Notes: generated by a model not told the origin, from the sequence alone. A stretch of 64,000 bases of DNA from Streptomyces vietnamensis (GCF_000830005.1 NZ_CP010407.1:186001-250000); one strand, 5' to 3'; counted from the first letter of the stretch, positions 28,324-37,000 are shown. Numbers and translations are program-made.

Positions 28324-28734
28324 TCAACATGAGGGGGTCTTCACCGGGGTCGCCTGATCCGCCTCGACGGTCCTGGCCGCCTCGGCTGCTTCCCGGAAGG
28401 TGACGACCGCCTCGCCGTTCTCCCGCGCCCATGCGGTGAGCATCCTGATGGGCTCCTCCAGGGTTCGCCCGAGATCGGTCAGGCCGTACTCCACGCGCGG
28501 CGGCGCCTCGGCGTACGCGTGCCGCTCGACGAGCCCGTTGGCCTGGAGCCGGCGCAACGTCTGGGTCAGTACCTTGCGCGAAATGCCACCGCTCAGCTCG
28601 ACCAGCTCGCCGTGGCGCAACGGGCCGTCGGTCAGCGCGAAGAGCGTGACCATGGACCACTTGCTGGCGATGATCTCCATGGCCAGGAGAGCGGGACAGT
28701 CGGCGAGGAAGGCAATTCCGGGTCGCAGGCTCAT
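28324..28734 (-). CDS. HxlR-family transcriptional regulator
   Basis: Winged-helix regulator of 136 residues. The HxlR pattern is clear: PALLAMEIIASKWSMVTLFA, then LRHGELVELSGGISRKVLTQ with the recognition helix, TLRRLQANGLVERHAY and the wing VEYGLTDLG. The family responds to electrophile or oxidative stress and usually represses a divergent gene, here doxX. ATG 28734 matches the family N-terminus. The divergent gap holds AGGTTACCT and AGGTACCT dyads (about 28740-28758), a likely binding site. Unusually, the conserved cysteine is preceded by a long N-terminal segment. Confidence 0.9.
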   Translation of the reverse strand: MSLRPGIAFLADCPALLAMEIIASKWSMVTLFALTDGPLRHGELVELSGGISRKVLTQTLRRLQANGLVERHAYAEAPPRVEYGLTDLGRTLEEPIRMLTAWARENGEAVVTFREAAEAARTVEADQATPVKTPSC

Positions 28735-28830
28735 GCCCCGAAGGTTACCTGGAGGTACCTGTTGGCCGCCTATCGTCGTCGAGGTGCGCACGCCCCTTTA
28801 CTCGCATCTCGCACGATTGAGGTTTCAGCC

Positions 28831-29181
28831 ATGTTCGTCTCCCTTGCCGTCGTCACCGTGTTCATGTCGGCGCTTCTCCTGGTATCGGCCGGGGCCAAGT
28901 CTCTGCGGACGCGGCACATCACCGAGCAGATGTCCACCCTCGGAGTGCCGCAGAGCATGATGGCTTTCCTGATCGGTGCTCAGATCGCGGGCGCGGCCGG
29001 TGTGATCGCCGGACTCTGGTGGGGACCCGTCGGAATCGCCGCCGCGATCGGCCTGGCGCTCTATTTCGCTGGGGCGGTCGCCTTCCACCTGCGCGTCGGC
29101 GACCGCAAGGGCGCGTCTCCGGCGGTGGTCCTCACCATGGCCTCCGTCGCCCTGGTCGTGCTGCGTGCTGCCACCTTCTGA
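28831..29181 (+). CDS. DoxX-family membrane protein
   Basis: Membrane protein of 116 residues with four predicted helices, typical of DoxX/DoxX-like proteins: an N-terminal helix, the LRTRHITEQMSTLGVP loop, GAQIAGAAGVIAGLWW, and a C-terminal helix. DoxX-like proteins are linked to redox stress and quinone or thiosulfate metabolism, but the activity of this type is unknown. GAGG lies about nine bases before the ATG. It is divergent from hxlR, the standard arrangement for HxlR-controlled redox genes. Confidence 0.85.
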   Translation: MFVSLAVVTVFMSALLLVSAGAKSLRTRHITEQMSTLGVPQSMMAFLIGAQIAGAAGVIAGLWWGPVGIAAAIGLALYFAGAVAFHLRVGDRKGASPAVVLTMASVALVVLRAATF

Positions 29182-29269
29182 CAGCGGACAGCCGGTCTGA
29201 CGCCGGCCTTGATCGTGCTGAGTGAGGTGGGTCTCCGATGAGGACGGCCACCGTTGATCATCGTGAGTT

Positions 29270-30292
29270 GTGTCGACAAACGAAGATCAGCCGGCGGCCG
29301 TGGGCCACAGCGTAGATCCTGCTCGGTGGCAATCGGTGTTCGAGGGCCTGATGGGCAAGGTGGCGGGCCGGTTCGCCCGGGTGGAACCCCGCCGCCCAGC
29401 AAGGGCGTTCGTGCTGGGGCTGCTCGCGGACCTGCCAAGGAAGAACTGCTGGACGATCGCCGAGCACGCCGGTAACGCCGGCCCGGCCGGCATGCAGCAC
29501 CTGCTCAGCCGGGCCCGCTGGGATGCCGACCGAGTGCGTGACGACCTACGGGACTTCGTAGTCGAGCACCTCGGCGACGAGGACGCCGTACTGGTCGTCG
29601 ACGAGACCGGGGACCTGAAGAAGGGCACCGCGAGCGTCGGGGTCCAGCGCCAGTACACCGGAACCGCGGGCCGGATCGAGAACTCCCAGGTCGCCGTCTA
29701 CCTCCTCTACGCGAGTGCGGCCGGGCACGCCGCCATCGACCGCCGCCTCTCCATCCCACGGTCCTGGACCCAGGACCCGCAGCGGTGCCACTCGGTCGGC
29801 ATCCCCGACGACCTGAGGTCCGCGACCAGGCCCGCCCTGGCCACCGAGATGATCGCCCAGGCCCTGGACGCCGGAGTCCGGTCCAGGTGGGTCACCGGTG
29901 ATGAGGTCTACGGCGGCGACCCGCACCTGACCGCACTGGTCAAGGTGGCCGGCCGCCGCTGGACAGTCGAGGAGACCTTCCAAGCCGCGAAGAGCCTGGC
30001 CGGACTGGACGAGCACCAGGTCCGCCGCTGGGTCTCCTGGCACCGCTGGACCACCCTGGCCATGCTCGCGCACGCTTTCCTCGCCGTCACAGCCGCCATC
30101 GAACGGGCCACGACCACCACGACCCCCGAGCTCAGCCCGCTGACCTGCAACGAGATCCAAAAACTGTTCGCAGCCCTGCTCGCACCGGCCCGCGACCTTG
30201 CCCACCGCCTGCACTGCTCCGCATGGCGCCGTCGGCACCAAGCACGCTCGCGCACCAGCCACTACCAGCGACAAGCCACCCAACAACCATGA
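29270..30292 (+). pseudogene. IS701-family transposase with internal deletion
   Basis: Reads through 340 codons, but the family is about 410. Landmarks include RPARAFVLGLLADLPRKNCW, AVLVVDETGDLKKG (first catalytic Asp), WVTGDEVYGGD (second Asp) and LAGLDEHQVRRWVSWHRWT. The text jumps from VYGGDPHL straight to TALVKVAGRRWTVEE; the intervening segment of about 75 residues, seen in relatives, is absent. The deletion keeps the frame. Activity is unlikely. GTG 29270 is the probable start. Confidence 0.85.
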
Positions 30293-30316
30293 AGATCACG
30301 ATCTACAGCCGGAGTA

Positions 30317-31076
30317 CTAGGAGCTCGTCCAACGGCGTGGTCTTGAACCTGCGGACGGTCTTGCGGTCCAGGCCGAGGTGGCGGGCGATGGCACTGATCG
30401 TCCACCTCTGGCCCAGCAGCCGGTGCACGTCTGCGTACCGGTCCCGGGTCCGCTCGACGAGCGGTGTGCGGGGCAGCCGCACCGGCGGGAGGCCGATCGT
30501 CGGCGGCTCGGGCGGTGCCTTCTGTTCGACGTGTTTACGCAGGCAGGAGCGGTGCTGATGGCAGGTCTTCCCGACCGCGGCCGACAGGTTCTGCAGCAGA
30601 TGTCGACGGTCGGCCACCTCGATCGCCTCGGGGGCGGCCTCCTTGGCCGCCCGGCTGTAGGCGGTGGCACGGTCACGGCAGATGATCTCCGCGCCGGGAT
30701 GCTCGCGCAGCCAGGAAGCGAGGGTCTCCGAGGTGCGATCCGGGAGCACGTCCACGGCCCGGCTGGTCTCGATGTCCACGAGCACGGTGCCATGGGTGCG
30801 GCCCTCGCGGAAGGCGAACTCGTCGACCCCGAGCACGCGCGGCGACCGCTCGGGCACTTCGGGTGCTTCCCACAGCGCGAGCAGGCGGGTGCGGTCGGCG
30901 GCGATGCTGAGCTTGCGGCGCAGTCGCTCGCCGAGCCGGCCGCCCAGCTCGGTGGCAACAGCCCGCGGCCACTGCTTCGGCCCGGTGCCGGCGCGCATGT
31001 GGCGCTCGCTCAGTCCCCGCACCTGCTCGACGAACGTCCGCTTCGAACGCGGCCACCTCGTCGAACGCCCCGAGGC
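30317..31076 (-). pseudogene. ISL3-family transposase fragment, cut by IS701
   Basis: Minus-strand frame with RTFVEQVRGLSERH, VLGVDEFAFREGRTHGTVLV (catalytic Asp), HPGAEIICRDRATAYSRAAK and VADRRHLLQNLSAAVGK, all ISL3 transposase hallmarks. The N-terminal zinc-finger part is missing before the frame opens at 31076. The C-terminus stops at TTPLDELL where CTAG and the IS701 end begin. I did not find the remaining ISL3 sequence on the other side of the IS701 element, so a deletion followed or preceded the insertion. Confidence 0.85.
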
Positions 31077-31168
31077 TCACGCAGCCTGGGCAACCTCAAC
31101 CGACCCACAGGTCTCTCTGTTTCTCCGAATACACACCGAATGCGCCGCGCCCCAAGGGAAGGTCGCCA

Positions 31169-32140
31169 TCAGTTGGCGCCACGCCGGAAGGCTGCGCGGT
31201 AGTCCCTTGGGCGTCGTCCGGTGTGTTGGGCGAAGAGAACAGCGAAGGTGCCGGGGTCTCTGTAGCCGATCGTTGCAGAGATGCTGGCGACCGTTCGGTC
31301 CGTGGTCTCAAGGAGGTGTCGGGCGCGATGGACGCGCGACGATCGCAGGTACTGCAGCGGACTCTGGCCTGTCTCGTCTGCGAAGCGCCGCAGCAGCGTT
31401 CGCGTGCTGACATTGAATGTGTCCGACAGCGCGGCGAGGTCGTATCGGACGGCAAGGTTCTGGTCGAGGTGCCGCATGACCCTGCGGGAGAACTCGTTTC
31501 CAGGCTGTGGAAGAAGTCTCACGTCCACGTACGGGGTCTGAGACGATCGCGCATCGTCGACGAGCGCCACACGCGCGGTCGCCCGCGCCACGCCGGCACC
31601 GCTGTGCCGGCGGATCAGCTCCAGCGCGAAGTCGTACATGGCACTGAAGGCCGCCGTCGTCGTCACCCCCTTGTCGGTGACGACCAGACGTTCGGGTCGG
31701 ACATCAGCGTCAGGACAGCGTCGAGCCAATTCGTCCGCGAAGAGCCACGACGTCGTAGCCCGGCGCCCCTTGAGCAGTCCAGCTTCGGCGAGCAGGAACG
31801 CCCCGACGCAGATCGAGACGACGACATGGCCTGCGGCAGCATGTGAGTGGATTGCCGCAACTTCCGGGGCGAGGGACGCGAGTTTCGCGTCCACGTCGAG
31901 GCCCGGCACGAGCTCGAACCCTGGCACGACAAGGACGTCGACCTCGCGCAGCGGAGAGACGGCCAATGCCGCACCACCCGATGCGGCGACACGACGACGA
32001 GGCGAAACAATCGAGACCTCGTAGTCGGCGCGGTCCGGGCCGGCAACGTGCGTGGCCATCGTCAACAGATCGGGTACGCCGAACACCTCGGACGCGAAGC
32101 AGCCCGGATAGGCCAGGACACCGACCCGCAGCGCGCTCAC
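31169..32140 (-). CDS. GlxA-like AraC-family regulator with DJ-1/PfpI domain
   Basis: Transcription factor of 323 residues. Residues 1-180 form a glutamine-amidotransferase-like (DJ-1/PfpI) sensor domain: RVGVLAYPGCFASEVFGVPD, and VVSICVGAFLLAEAGLLKGR, which keeps the cysteine of the nucleophile elbow. The C-terminal 110 residues are an AraC double helix-turn-helix ending FAVLFAQHTGRRPRDYRAAF. GTG 32140 is used. It is divergent from a dienelactone-hydrolase-like gene 97 bp away and probably controls it. The inducer is unknown. Confidence 0.92.
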   Translation of the reverse strand: MSALRVGVLAYPGCFASEVFGVPDLLTMATHVAGPDRADYEVSIVSPRRRVAASGGAALAVSPLREVDVLVVPGFELVPGLDVDAKLASLAPEVAAIHSHAAAGHVVVSICVGAFLLAEAGLLKGRRATTSWLFADELARRCPDADVRPERLVVTDKGVTTTAAFSAMYDFALELIRRHSGAGVARATARVALVDDARSSQTPYVDVRLLPQPGNEFSRRVMRHLDQNLAVRYDLAALSDTFNVSTRTLLRRFADETGQSPLQYLRSSRVHRARHLLETTDRTVASISATIGYRDPGTFAVLFAQHTGRRPRDYRAAFRRGAN

Positions 32141-32237
32141 GCTCGCCTCCTCACCATCACGCCTATGGCGAGATTACCCCTCTACATGGCGATCTGGCCT
32201 ATCAGCTTGTGCGGGCAGGCCAGTTCACGCTGTCGGC

Positions 32238-33080
32238 ATGAGAACCAACGGACGTCTTGACGACGCGATCAAGGACTTCTCCCGACGACTCGTGGACGTG
32301 GACGGGGTGGTGAAGACGGTGTACGCCTCGGGTTCCGGACCAGCCGTCGTGTTGATGCCGGAGATGCCCGGTATCAGCCCTGACGTTCTTCGGCTGGCAC
32401 GGTGGGTGCGGGATGCGGGCCTCACCGTCTACATCCCCTCGCTCTTCGGCATCGACGGCGCCTATCCCACGGTCGAGGGTGGTGAGGAGGTTGTCCGTCG
32501 CGCCTGCGTCAGCGCCGAGTTCCGTGCGTTCGCCGGGGGCGGCTCCAGCCCCGTCACCGCGTGGCTACGTGGGCTCGCGCGCCAAGCCCACGCCGAATGC
32601 GGCGGTCCGGGAGTCGGTGCGATCGGTCTGTGCTTCACCGGCAACTTCGCACTCACCATGGCGCTTGAGCCGGCCGTCATCGCGCCAGTGGTCAACCATC
32701 CGTCACTACCGCTGGACGACCCTGCCGCACTCGAGATCAGCGGCGAGGACGCACGCGCGGTCCGAGAGCGCGTCGCGCGCGATGGACTGAAAGTTCTCGC
32801 CTACCGCTTCGACGACGACCGCTGGTGCACCGGGCAGCGCTTCGCCGCGTACCGAGCACTCCTCGGCGACGCCTTCGACGGCCGCGTCCTTCCGGGCAGT
32901 TCCGCCAACGCCAGCCCGCCCCCGTTCTTCCGTGACGTGGTCGGCTCCCCCCACAGCGTCGTCACCGCCCATCTCGTCGACGAGGACGGACATCCCACGC
33001 TGAAGGCCAGGGACGAGATCCTCGCTTTCCTCATCGACCGCTTGAGCCCGTCTGGACATTCCGAATGCCCAGACGACTGA
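32238..33080 (+). CDS. Dienelactone hydrolase family protein
   Basis: Alpha/beta hydrolase of 280 residues in the dienelactone hydrolase family. It has the cysteine nucleophile motif GLCFTG (Cys132), an acidic residue in YRFDDDRWC and His252 in EDGHPT, giving the Cys-Asp-His triad of this family rather than a serine triad. The N-terminal portion (VLMPEMPGISPDVLRLARW) matches family members from streptomycetes. No signal peptide is seen. The divergent GlxA-like gene suggests local regulation. The natural ester or lactone is unknown. Confidence 0.85.
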   Translation: MRTNGRLDDAIKDFSRRLVDVDGVVKTVYASGSGPAVVLMPEMPGISPDVLRLARWVRDAGLTVYIPSLFGIDGAYPTVEGGEEVVRRACVSAEFRAFAGGGSSPVTAWLRGLARQAHAECGGPGVGAIGLCFTGNFALTMALEPAVIAPVVNHPSLPLDDPAALEISGEDARAVRERVARDGLKVLAYRFDDDRWCTGQRFAAYRALLGDAFDGRVLPGSSANASPPPFFRDVVGSPHSVVTAHLVDEDGHPTLKARDEILAFLIDRLSPSGHSECPDD

Positions 33081-33193
33081 CCGTGAGCAGCATCACCGGT
33101 TCGATGGCGGGTCGTCCACATCGGGTCCTCGACGTGATCACACCAGCCACCTCGAGATCAGCTCACCCGTGACCAGGTACTCCAGGGCAATCG

Positions 33194-33805
33194 TCAGGCG
33201 TGCAAGACGTGCACGGCGAGCAGTGTCTGCCAGGTCCAGGCGATGGAGATGGAGACGCGCTGGATCAGTCCGCCGAGGTCCACCCAGCGTTGATGCTGGC
33301 TGAACGCGACACTGGACAGGGCCATCGTGGTCGCGAAGAGCACACCGCTGGCGATCGAGTAGACGGCCCACCCGGCCGGGCCGGACAGGGCGAATACGAA
33401 ACAGGCCACTGCGAGGGCGAGGAATCCGATGAGTGAGAACAGGTCATGCAGCGCTCCTGTGCGGGTGTGGCGCTGGAGCTGATCAGGGGTGCCGGGAGGG
33501 TAGCCACTTACCGGATCCGTCCGGAAGGCGCCTGCGCCCAGCAGGCCCACCGCCCATGTGGCGATCAGCAGTGCACCCCAGCGGGAAGGCCCGGCATGCC
33601 ACAGGCCCACGACGAAGGCCAGCGACAGCAGGCCCGCGACGAGGAAGTTGACGGTCTGCGTCCAGCCGCCGCGGCCGAGGGAGAGCGAGCTGACCGGGTG
33701 GCGGAACGGTTTGTAGTCCACACGGGTGGCGCCTTCCAGCAGATACGCGAGGGTGAACACGGGGCCGGCGGCCATCCCGCAGGCGAGCAGCGCTTGATTA
33801 CCCAT
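33194..33805 (-). CDS. DUF998 membrane protein
   Basis: Integral membrane protein of 203 residues with six predicted helices in the DUF998 pattern: LACGMAAGPVFTLAYLLEG, then HPVSSLSLGRGGWTQTVNF, GAFRTDPVSGYPPGTP and a C-terminal helix. Function unknown; related proteins in actinomycetes are often beside TetR or MarR regulators. I start at ATG 33805; an upstream in-frame ATG would put two operator-like palindromes inside the coding sequence. The first of these palindromes covers the start codon, so repression or translation control there is plausible. Confidence 0.8.
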   Translation of the reverse strand: MGNQALLACGMAAGPVFTLAYLLEGATRVDYKPFRHPVSSLSLGRGGWTQTVNFLVAGLLSLAFVVGLWHAGPSRWGALLIATWAVGLLGAGAFRTDPVSGYPPGTPDQLQRHTRTGALHDLFSLIGFLALAVACFVFALSGPAGWAVYSIASGVLFATTMALSSVAFSQHQRWVDLGGLIQRVSISIAWTWQTLLAVHVLHA

Positions 33806-33833
33806 CTTGTCAACATAGGTTGACAAGATGGGT
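33800..33833. promoter_or_regulatory. 34-bp palindrome over the DUF998 start
   Basis: Perfect 15-bp arms (33800-33814 and 33819-33833) around the four-base centre ATAG. The inner half-site is TGTCAAC/GTTGACA. It contains the DUF998 ATG. It could be an operator, and the RNA form would fold into a strong hairpin that hides the start codon. Confidence 0.7.
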
Positions 33834-33834
33834 G

Positions 33835-33852
33835 TGTCAACCCTTGTTGACA
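33835..33852. promoter_or_regulatory. Second TGTCAAC/GTTGACA dyad
   Basis: TGTCAACCCTTGTTGACA: perfect 7-bp arms and a four-base spacer, with the same half-site as the neighbouring longer palindrome. Two adjacent copies suggest cooperative binding of one regulator upstream of the DUF998 gene. Confidence 0.7.
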
Positions 33853-33927
33853 TGGGTGACGCCCTCCGGGGCTCCCTCGGGCATCGACTCACGCCTCTGC
33901 TCCGCGAGATCAGGGGCGGGCTTGAGT

Positions 33928-35136
33928 TCATGCGCGCGGGGCTGCCGTCGCCTCCCAGTCGATGTGGTGGTCGAACTGCCAGGCCGTCTTCTCCGGGTTG
34001 ATCAGCTTCGTGGCGGCCGGCATCACGAGGTCGCGCAGTACGCGGCCGACCGGGCCCGCGGTCTTGTTGCTGTTCGTGCGGGCGCCGAGCTTGATGATGC
34101 GTTCGACGCGGGGGCGGCGCAGTTGTTCGTACGCTGCGAAAGCCTGGTCGTAGGGCAGGTCCCGCAGGCAGCGTGCCAGTTCGACGGCGCTTTCGGCGGC
34201 GATGGAGGCACCCTGTCCGGAGCTGGACGAGGCGGCGTGGGCCGCGTCGCCGATCAGGGTCATGCGGCCGTGGGTCCAGTTCGCGACCCCCGGCATGTTC
34301 TCCATCGGGCCGGTGATGAGGAGCTCGTCGGCCTTGGTGCGGCTGATCATCTCGAGGGCAGGGGTGCGGTCGTCGGCGAAGGCGTTCCGCAGGATGCGCA
34401 TCCACTCGTTCGCGCCGATCGCCTGGGCCTCGGAGACCGTCATCGGGGCGCGGTGGGGCAGGTTCACGAACCACATCGCCGAGGAGTCTTCGAAGACCTG
34501 GTAGCCGAAGAACGCGCGCTTGCCGAAGCACATGTACATGACGCCGTCGGTGGAGGGCAGCCCTGACTGGTGCAGCCGCGCCCCGAAGCAGACCAGGCCG
34601 GCGTAGTTCGGCTGTGCTGCGGCCGGGTCGATCAGGGAGCGGACCGTGGAGCGGATGCCGTCGGCGCCGATGAGGACATCGGCGCTCGCCTCCGTACCGT
34701 CCGCGAAGTGCGCGGTGATGCCGGAGCCGGTTTCCGTCGCGCCGGTCAGCCGCTTGCCGTGGTGGATGGGGACGGAGCGGCGCTCCGCCTCGTCGTAGAT
34801 CGCCCGGTAGAGATCGGCGCGCCAGACGAACTGCAGGGACGGGAGGCGGGAGGGCGGGGCGAACCGTGCGAGGGGTTTGCCCGTCCAGCTCCGTAGTTCC
34901 ATGGCGGTGACCGGGGTGCCGATGGCGCGGACGAGGCCGCCCGCACCGATCGCGTCGAGGGCGTTCTGGCCGTTCGGAGCGATGGTCATGCCGCCTCCGG
35001 CCCCATCGGCGGTGGAGTCGTACGCCTCGTAAACGGCGGCCTCGATGCCTGCCTGACGGAGGGCCATCGCGGCGACCGGGCCTGCGATACCGCCGCCGAT
35101 GACGAGCGCGGTGCGGGTTTTGCCGATGCGGGTCAT
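33928..35136 (-). CDS. FAD-dependent aromatic monooxygenase (group A flavoprotein)
   Basis: Class A flavin monooxygenase of 402 residues. The FAD-binding Rossmann motif is ALVIGGGIAGPVAAMALRQA, the middle DG motif is VLIGADGIRSTVR, and the FAD-contact motif is MTLIGDAAHAASSSSGQGAS. This family hydroxylates phenols or polyketides and includes TetX-like drug-modifying enzymes; the substrate cannot be told. ATG 35136 overlaps the stop of the upstream small gene (ATGA). The pair is divergent from a PadR regulator, a common arrangement for inducible detoxifying enzymes. Confidence 0.9.
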   Translation of the reverse strand: MTRIGKTRTALVIGGGIAGPVAAMALRQAGIEAAVYEAYDSTADGAGGGMTIAPNGQNALDAIGAGGLVRAIGTPVTAMELRSWTGKPLARFAPPSRLPSLQFVWRADLYRAIYDEAERRSVPIHHGKRLTGATETGSGITAHFADGTEASADVLIGADGIRSTVRSLIDPAAAQPNYAGLVCFGARLHQSGLPSTDGVMYMCFGKRAFFGYQVFEDSSAMWFVNLPHRAPMTVSEAQAIGANEWMRILRNAFADDRTPALEMISRTKADELLITGPMENMPGVANWTHGRMTLIGDAAHAASSSSGQGASIAAESAVELARCLRDLPYDQAFAAYEQLRRPRVERIIKLGARTNSNKTAGPVGRVLRDLVMPAATKLINPEKTAWQFDHHIDWEATAAPRA

Positions 35137-35591
35137 GACTGGCACCCCTTCGGGTCGTCGATCGTCGGTACGCCGCCGCTTTCGTGTGCGCGGCGCACGT
35201 CCTGGAGGTACGCGCGGGAGAACATCGCCGACAGGATCGCGATGCCACCGCGGTGGATGCGGATCTCGCTGTTCGTCGCAGAGCCGGACAGACGGACACG
35301 GCGGCCGGCCGTCGTGTGGTGGGTGGACGAGGACCGGGAGTCCTTGACCTTGCCGCGGGCGGTCCACCTCAGGTTCCGGTGGTCGATGGCGGTGGCGTCG
35401 TCGACGAGCAGCTTGACCATGGCCCGGTCCATGTCGAGGTGGATCTCGACGTCGTCGGGAAGGTCGGGAGAGCGGAGGTCGAGGACTGCGGCGCCATGAC
35501 GGGCCTTGATCTCGAAGTGGCCGGCCTTGGTCCAGTTGCCGAGGTGCTTGATGAGGTCGTGGTCGGAGTGGATGCGCTCGGTGAGGGACAT
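35133..35591 (-). CDS. Unknown protein in PadR-controlled monooxygenase operon
   Basis: Protein of 152 residues starting MSLTERIHSDHDLIKHLGNW. The sequence alternates charged beta-strand-like segments (HFEIKARHGAAVLDLRSP, VEIHLDMDRAMVKLLVDD) and ends with SAMFSRAYLQDVRRAHESGG. It has no signal or membrane segment and I do not recognise a named family. It may be a small beta-rich binding or accessory protein for the monooxygenase, with which it is translationally coupled. GAGAGGAA precedes ATG 35591. Confidence 0.7.
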   Translation of the reverse strand: MSLTERIHSDHDLIKHLGNWTKAGHFEIKARHGAAVLDLRSPDLPDDVEIHLDMDRAMVKLLVDDATAIDHRNLRWTARGKVKDSRSSSTHHTTAGRRVRLSGSATNSEIRIHRGGIAILSAMFSRAYLQDVRRAHESGGVPTIDDPKGCQS

Positions 35592-35633
35592 CTCGGTGGT
35601 TCCTCTCGGGGCTGCGTCGTGTCGACGACTCGA

Positions 35634-35650
35634 TAGTTTCACTGAAACTA
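35634..35650. promoter_or_regulatory. PadR operator candidate
   Basis: TAGTTTCACTGAAACTA is a perfect 17-bp palindrome between the divergent PadR gene and the monooxygenase operon. A second partial symmetry (GACTCGATA at 35628 with TATCGAGTC ending at 35660) surrounds it. The position fits autoregulation and control of both units. Confidence 0.75.
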
Positions 35651-35691
35651 GTATCGAGTCAACTAGTCATGCCGGGGATAAAATCGGGTCC

Positions 35692-36306
35692 ATGACCGCA
35701 TCCGCGCCCCGCAGCTCCCCCCTCGCCCTGACCGTCCTGGCTCTGCTGCACTACAAGCCGCTGCACCCGTACGGCATCCAGCGACTGGTCAAGGACTGGG
35801 GCAAGGAGCAGGTCGTCAACGTCAGGCAGCGTGCGAGCCTCTACCGCACGATCGAGAGACTCCACGGCGACGGGCTGATCGCGGTCCGCGAGACCGGGCG
35901 CGATCAGCAGTACCCCGAGCGGACCGTGTACGAAGTCACCGACGCGGGGCGTGAGACCGCCCGCGCCTGGCTGGAGGAGATGCTCTCCGCGCCCAAGCAG
36001 GAGTTCCCGGAGTTCCCGGCCGCTCTCTCGAATCTGCTGCTGCTCACGCCCGAAGAGATGGGGGACGTGCTGCAGCGGCGGGCCGACGCCCTCGCGGCGC
36101 AGCTCGACGGACTGGAAACGGCCATGGCCGCAGAGGCGGAGCAGGGGCTGCCGCGCATCACCCGCCTGGAGACCGAGTACCTGCGGGCGGTGACGGCCGC
36201 GGAGCTGGAGTGGGTGCGCACGGTGGTCGAAGACCTGCGAGCCGGCCGGCTCTCGTCGTCGAAGGAGCAGTTGGACGCCCTCGCGGCCGGGCCGGTGCAA
36301 CAGTGA
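35692..36306 (+). CDS. PadR-family transcriptional regulator
   Basis: PadR winged-helix regulator of 204 residues. The N-terminal DNA-binding domain reads LALTVLALLHYKPLHPYGIQ, then RASLYRTIERLHGDGLIAVR and a wing with RTVYEVTDAGRE. The C-terminal half is the helical Vir-type dimerisation domain (EEMGDVLQRRADALAAQLDG). Such proteins repress detoxification genes until a phenolic or drug ligand binds. ATG 35692 starts about 40 bases after a perfect palindrome shared with the divergent monooxygenase operon. Confidence 0.93.
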   Translation: MTASAPRSSPLALTVLALLHYKPLHPYGIQRLVKDWGKEQVVNVRQRASLYRTIERLHGDGLIAVRETGRDQQYPERTVYEVTDAGRETARAWLEEMLSAPKQEFPEFPAALSNLLLLTPEEMGDVLQRRADALAAQLDGLETAMAAEAEQGLPRITRLETEYLRAVTAAELEWVRTVVEDLRAGRLSSSKEQLDALAAGPVQQ

Positions 36307-36561
36307 GCCCGCCCCCGACGCGTCCGGGGACGGCCTGAAGCAGTGCGCTCTCGCGGGGGCGAACGGGGTCGAACCCAGCCGTCTGCCCCGTCGGACCGAG
36401 CTCGCCCGTGGATCTTGCGCCGAGCCGCCGGGTTGCCAGGCCGGATGGGAACTGCCGGCCCGGGATTCTCCGTGCATCCGGCTTCTTCGGAATCCCGCGC
36501 GAGTTGCGAGCCGACCGCCCGGGCCGGAAACGGAGCCGCCCCTCGATGAAGGGCCCCGGTT

Positions 36562-37000
36562 TCAAGTGCGCAGCGAGCGTTGAGCGGTGACCGGAGTCAC
36601 CCCGATGTCGTCGCTCCAGGAGCAGACCTCCCACGACAGGCAGCCGCCCTGCGCGAAGAGCAGCACTTCGCCGCCGGTGCGAGGCCCCAGGCATCGGCGC
36701 GGAAGTCCCTGGCCGGGGCCGGTTCGGCGGTGAGCGAGGGCGGGAGCGGCTGGGCGCTGGTGCTCCATGGTGTTCCATGCGTCGGCGAGAAGGTCATCGG
36801 CCGGGGCGGCCGGCTTCTGCAGGTCCGGGCCGGCGGTGTTTCTCGCGTGGGTGCCGGACATCGCCCACGCGCGGGCCTCCGCGGCCGACAGGTTGAGCAC
36901 CCGTGCCTCCTGGACGAGGGCGGTGGGGTCATCCCCGCACGAGCGGGGAGCGATTCTCCTCCGAGGAGGCCCTCGCCGCCTCGGCGACCCCGCCCCCACG
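36562..37000 (-). CDS. Possible protein of unknown function, boundaries unsure
   Basis: Minus-strand frame that reads protein-like from about DDPTALVQEARVLNLSAAEA through MSGTHARNTAGPDLQK and DDLLADAWNTMEHQRP, to GGEVLLFAQGGCLSWEVCSW and a TGA at 36562. The middle, around HRRTGPGQGLPRRCLGPRT, looks shifted or low-complexity. The 5' end runs into CRISPR-repeat-like sequence at 36926, so the true start (perhaps the GTG of VQEARV) is unclear. I do not recognise a family. It may be a decayed gene. Confidence 0.35.
36926..36953 (+). repeat. Solitary type I-E-like CRISPR repeat 1
   Basis: A 28-base unit beginning GGGTCATCCCCGCACGAGCG resembles the streptomycete type I-E repeat (GG-C-ATCCCCGC, GCGGGGA). 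It is followed 96 bases later by a second unit (37022), which is not the 61-base spacing of a working array. Confidence 0.45.

Larger units (their letters stand above)
28129..30316 (+). mobile_element. IS701-family element with hxlR and doxX between its ends
   Basis: The left end begins TACTCCAGCTGTAGTTCTTG and the right end, read inward, begins TACTCCGGCTGTAGATCGTG; the inverted repeat continues to about 24 bp with three mismatches. CTAG stands outside both ends (28125-28128 and 30317-30320), matching the 4-bp YTAR-type target duplication of this family. The element is 2188 bp long, whereas simple relatives are about 1.4-1.6 kb. Between the left end and the transposase lie intact hxlR and doxX genes. 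The transposase is internally deleted, so the element should now be immobile. Confidence 0.75.
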
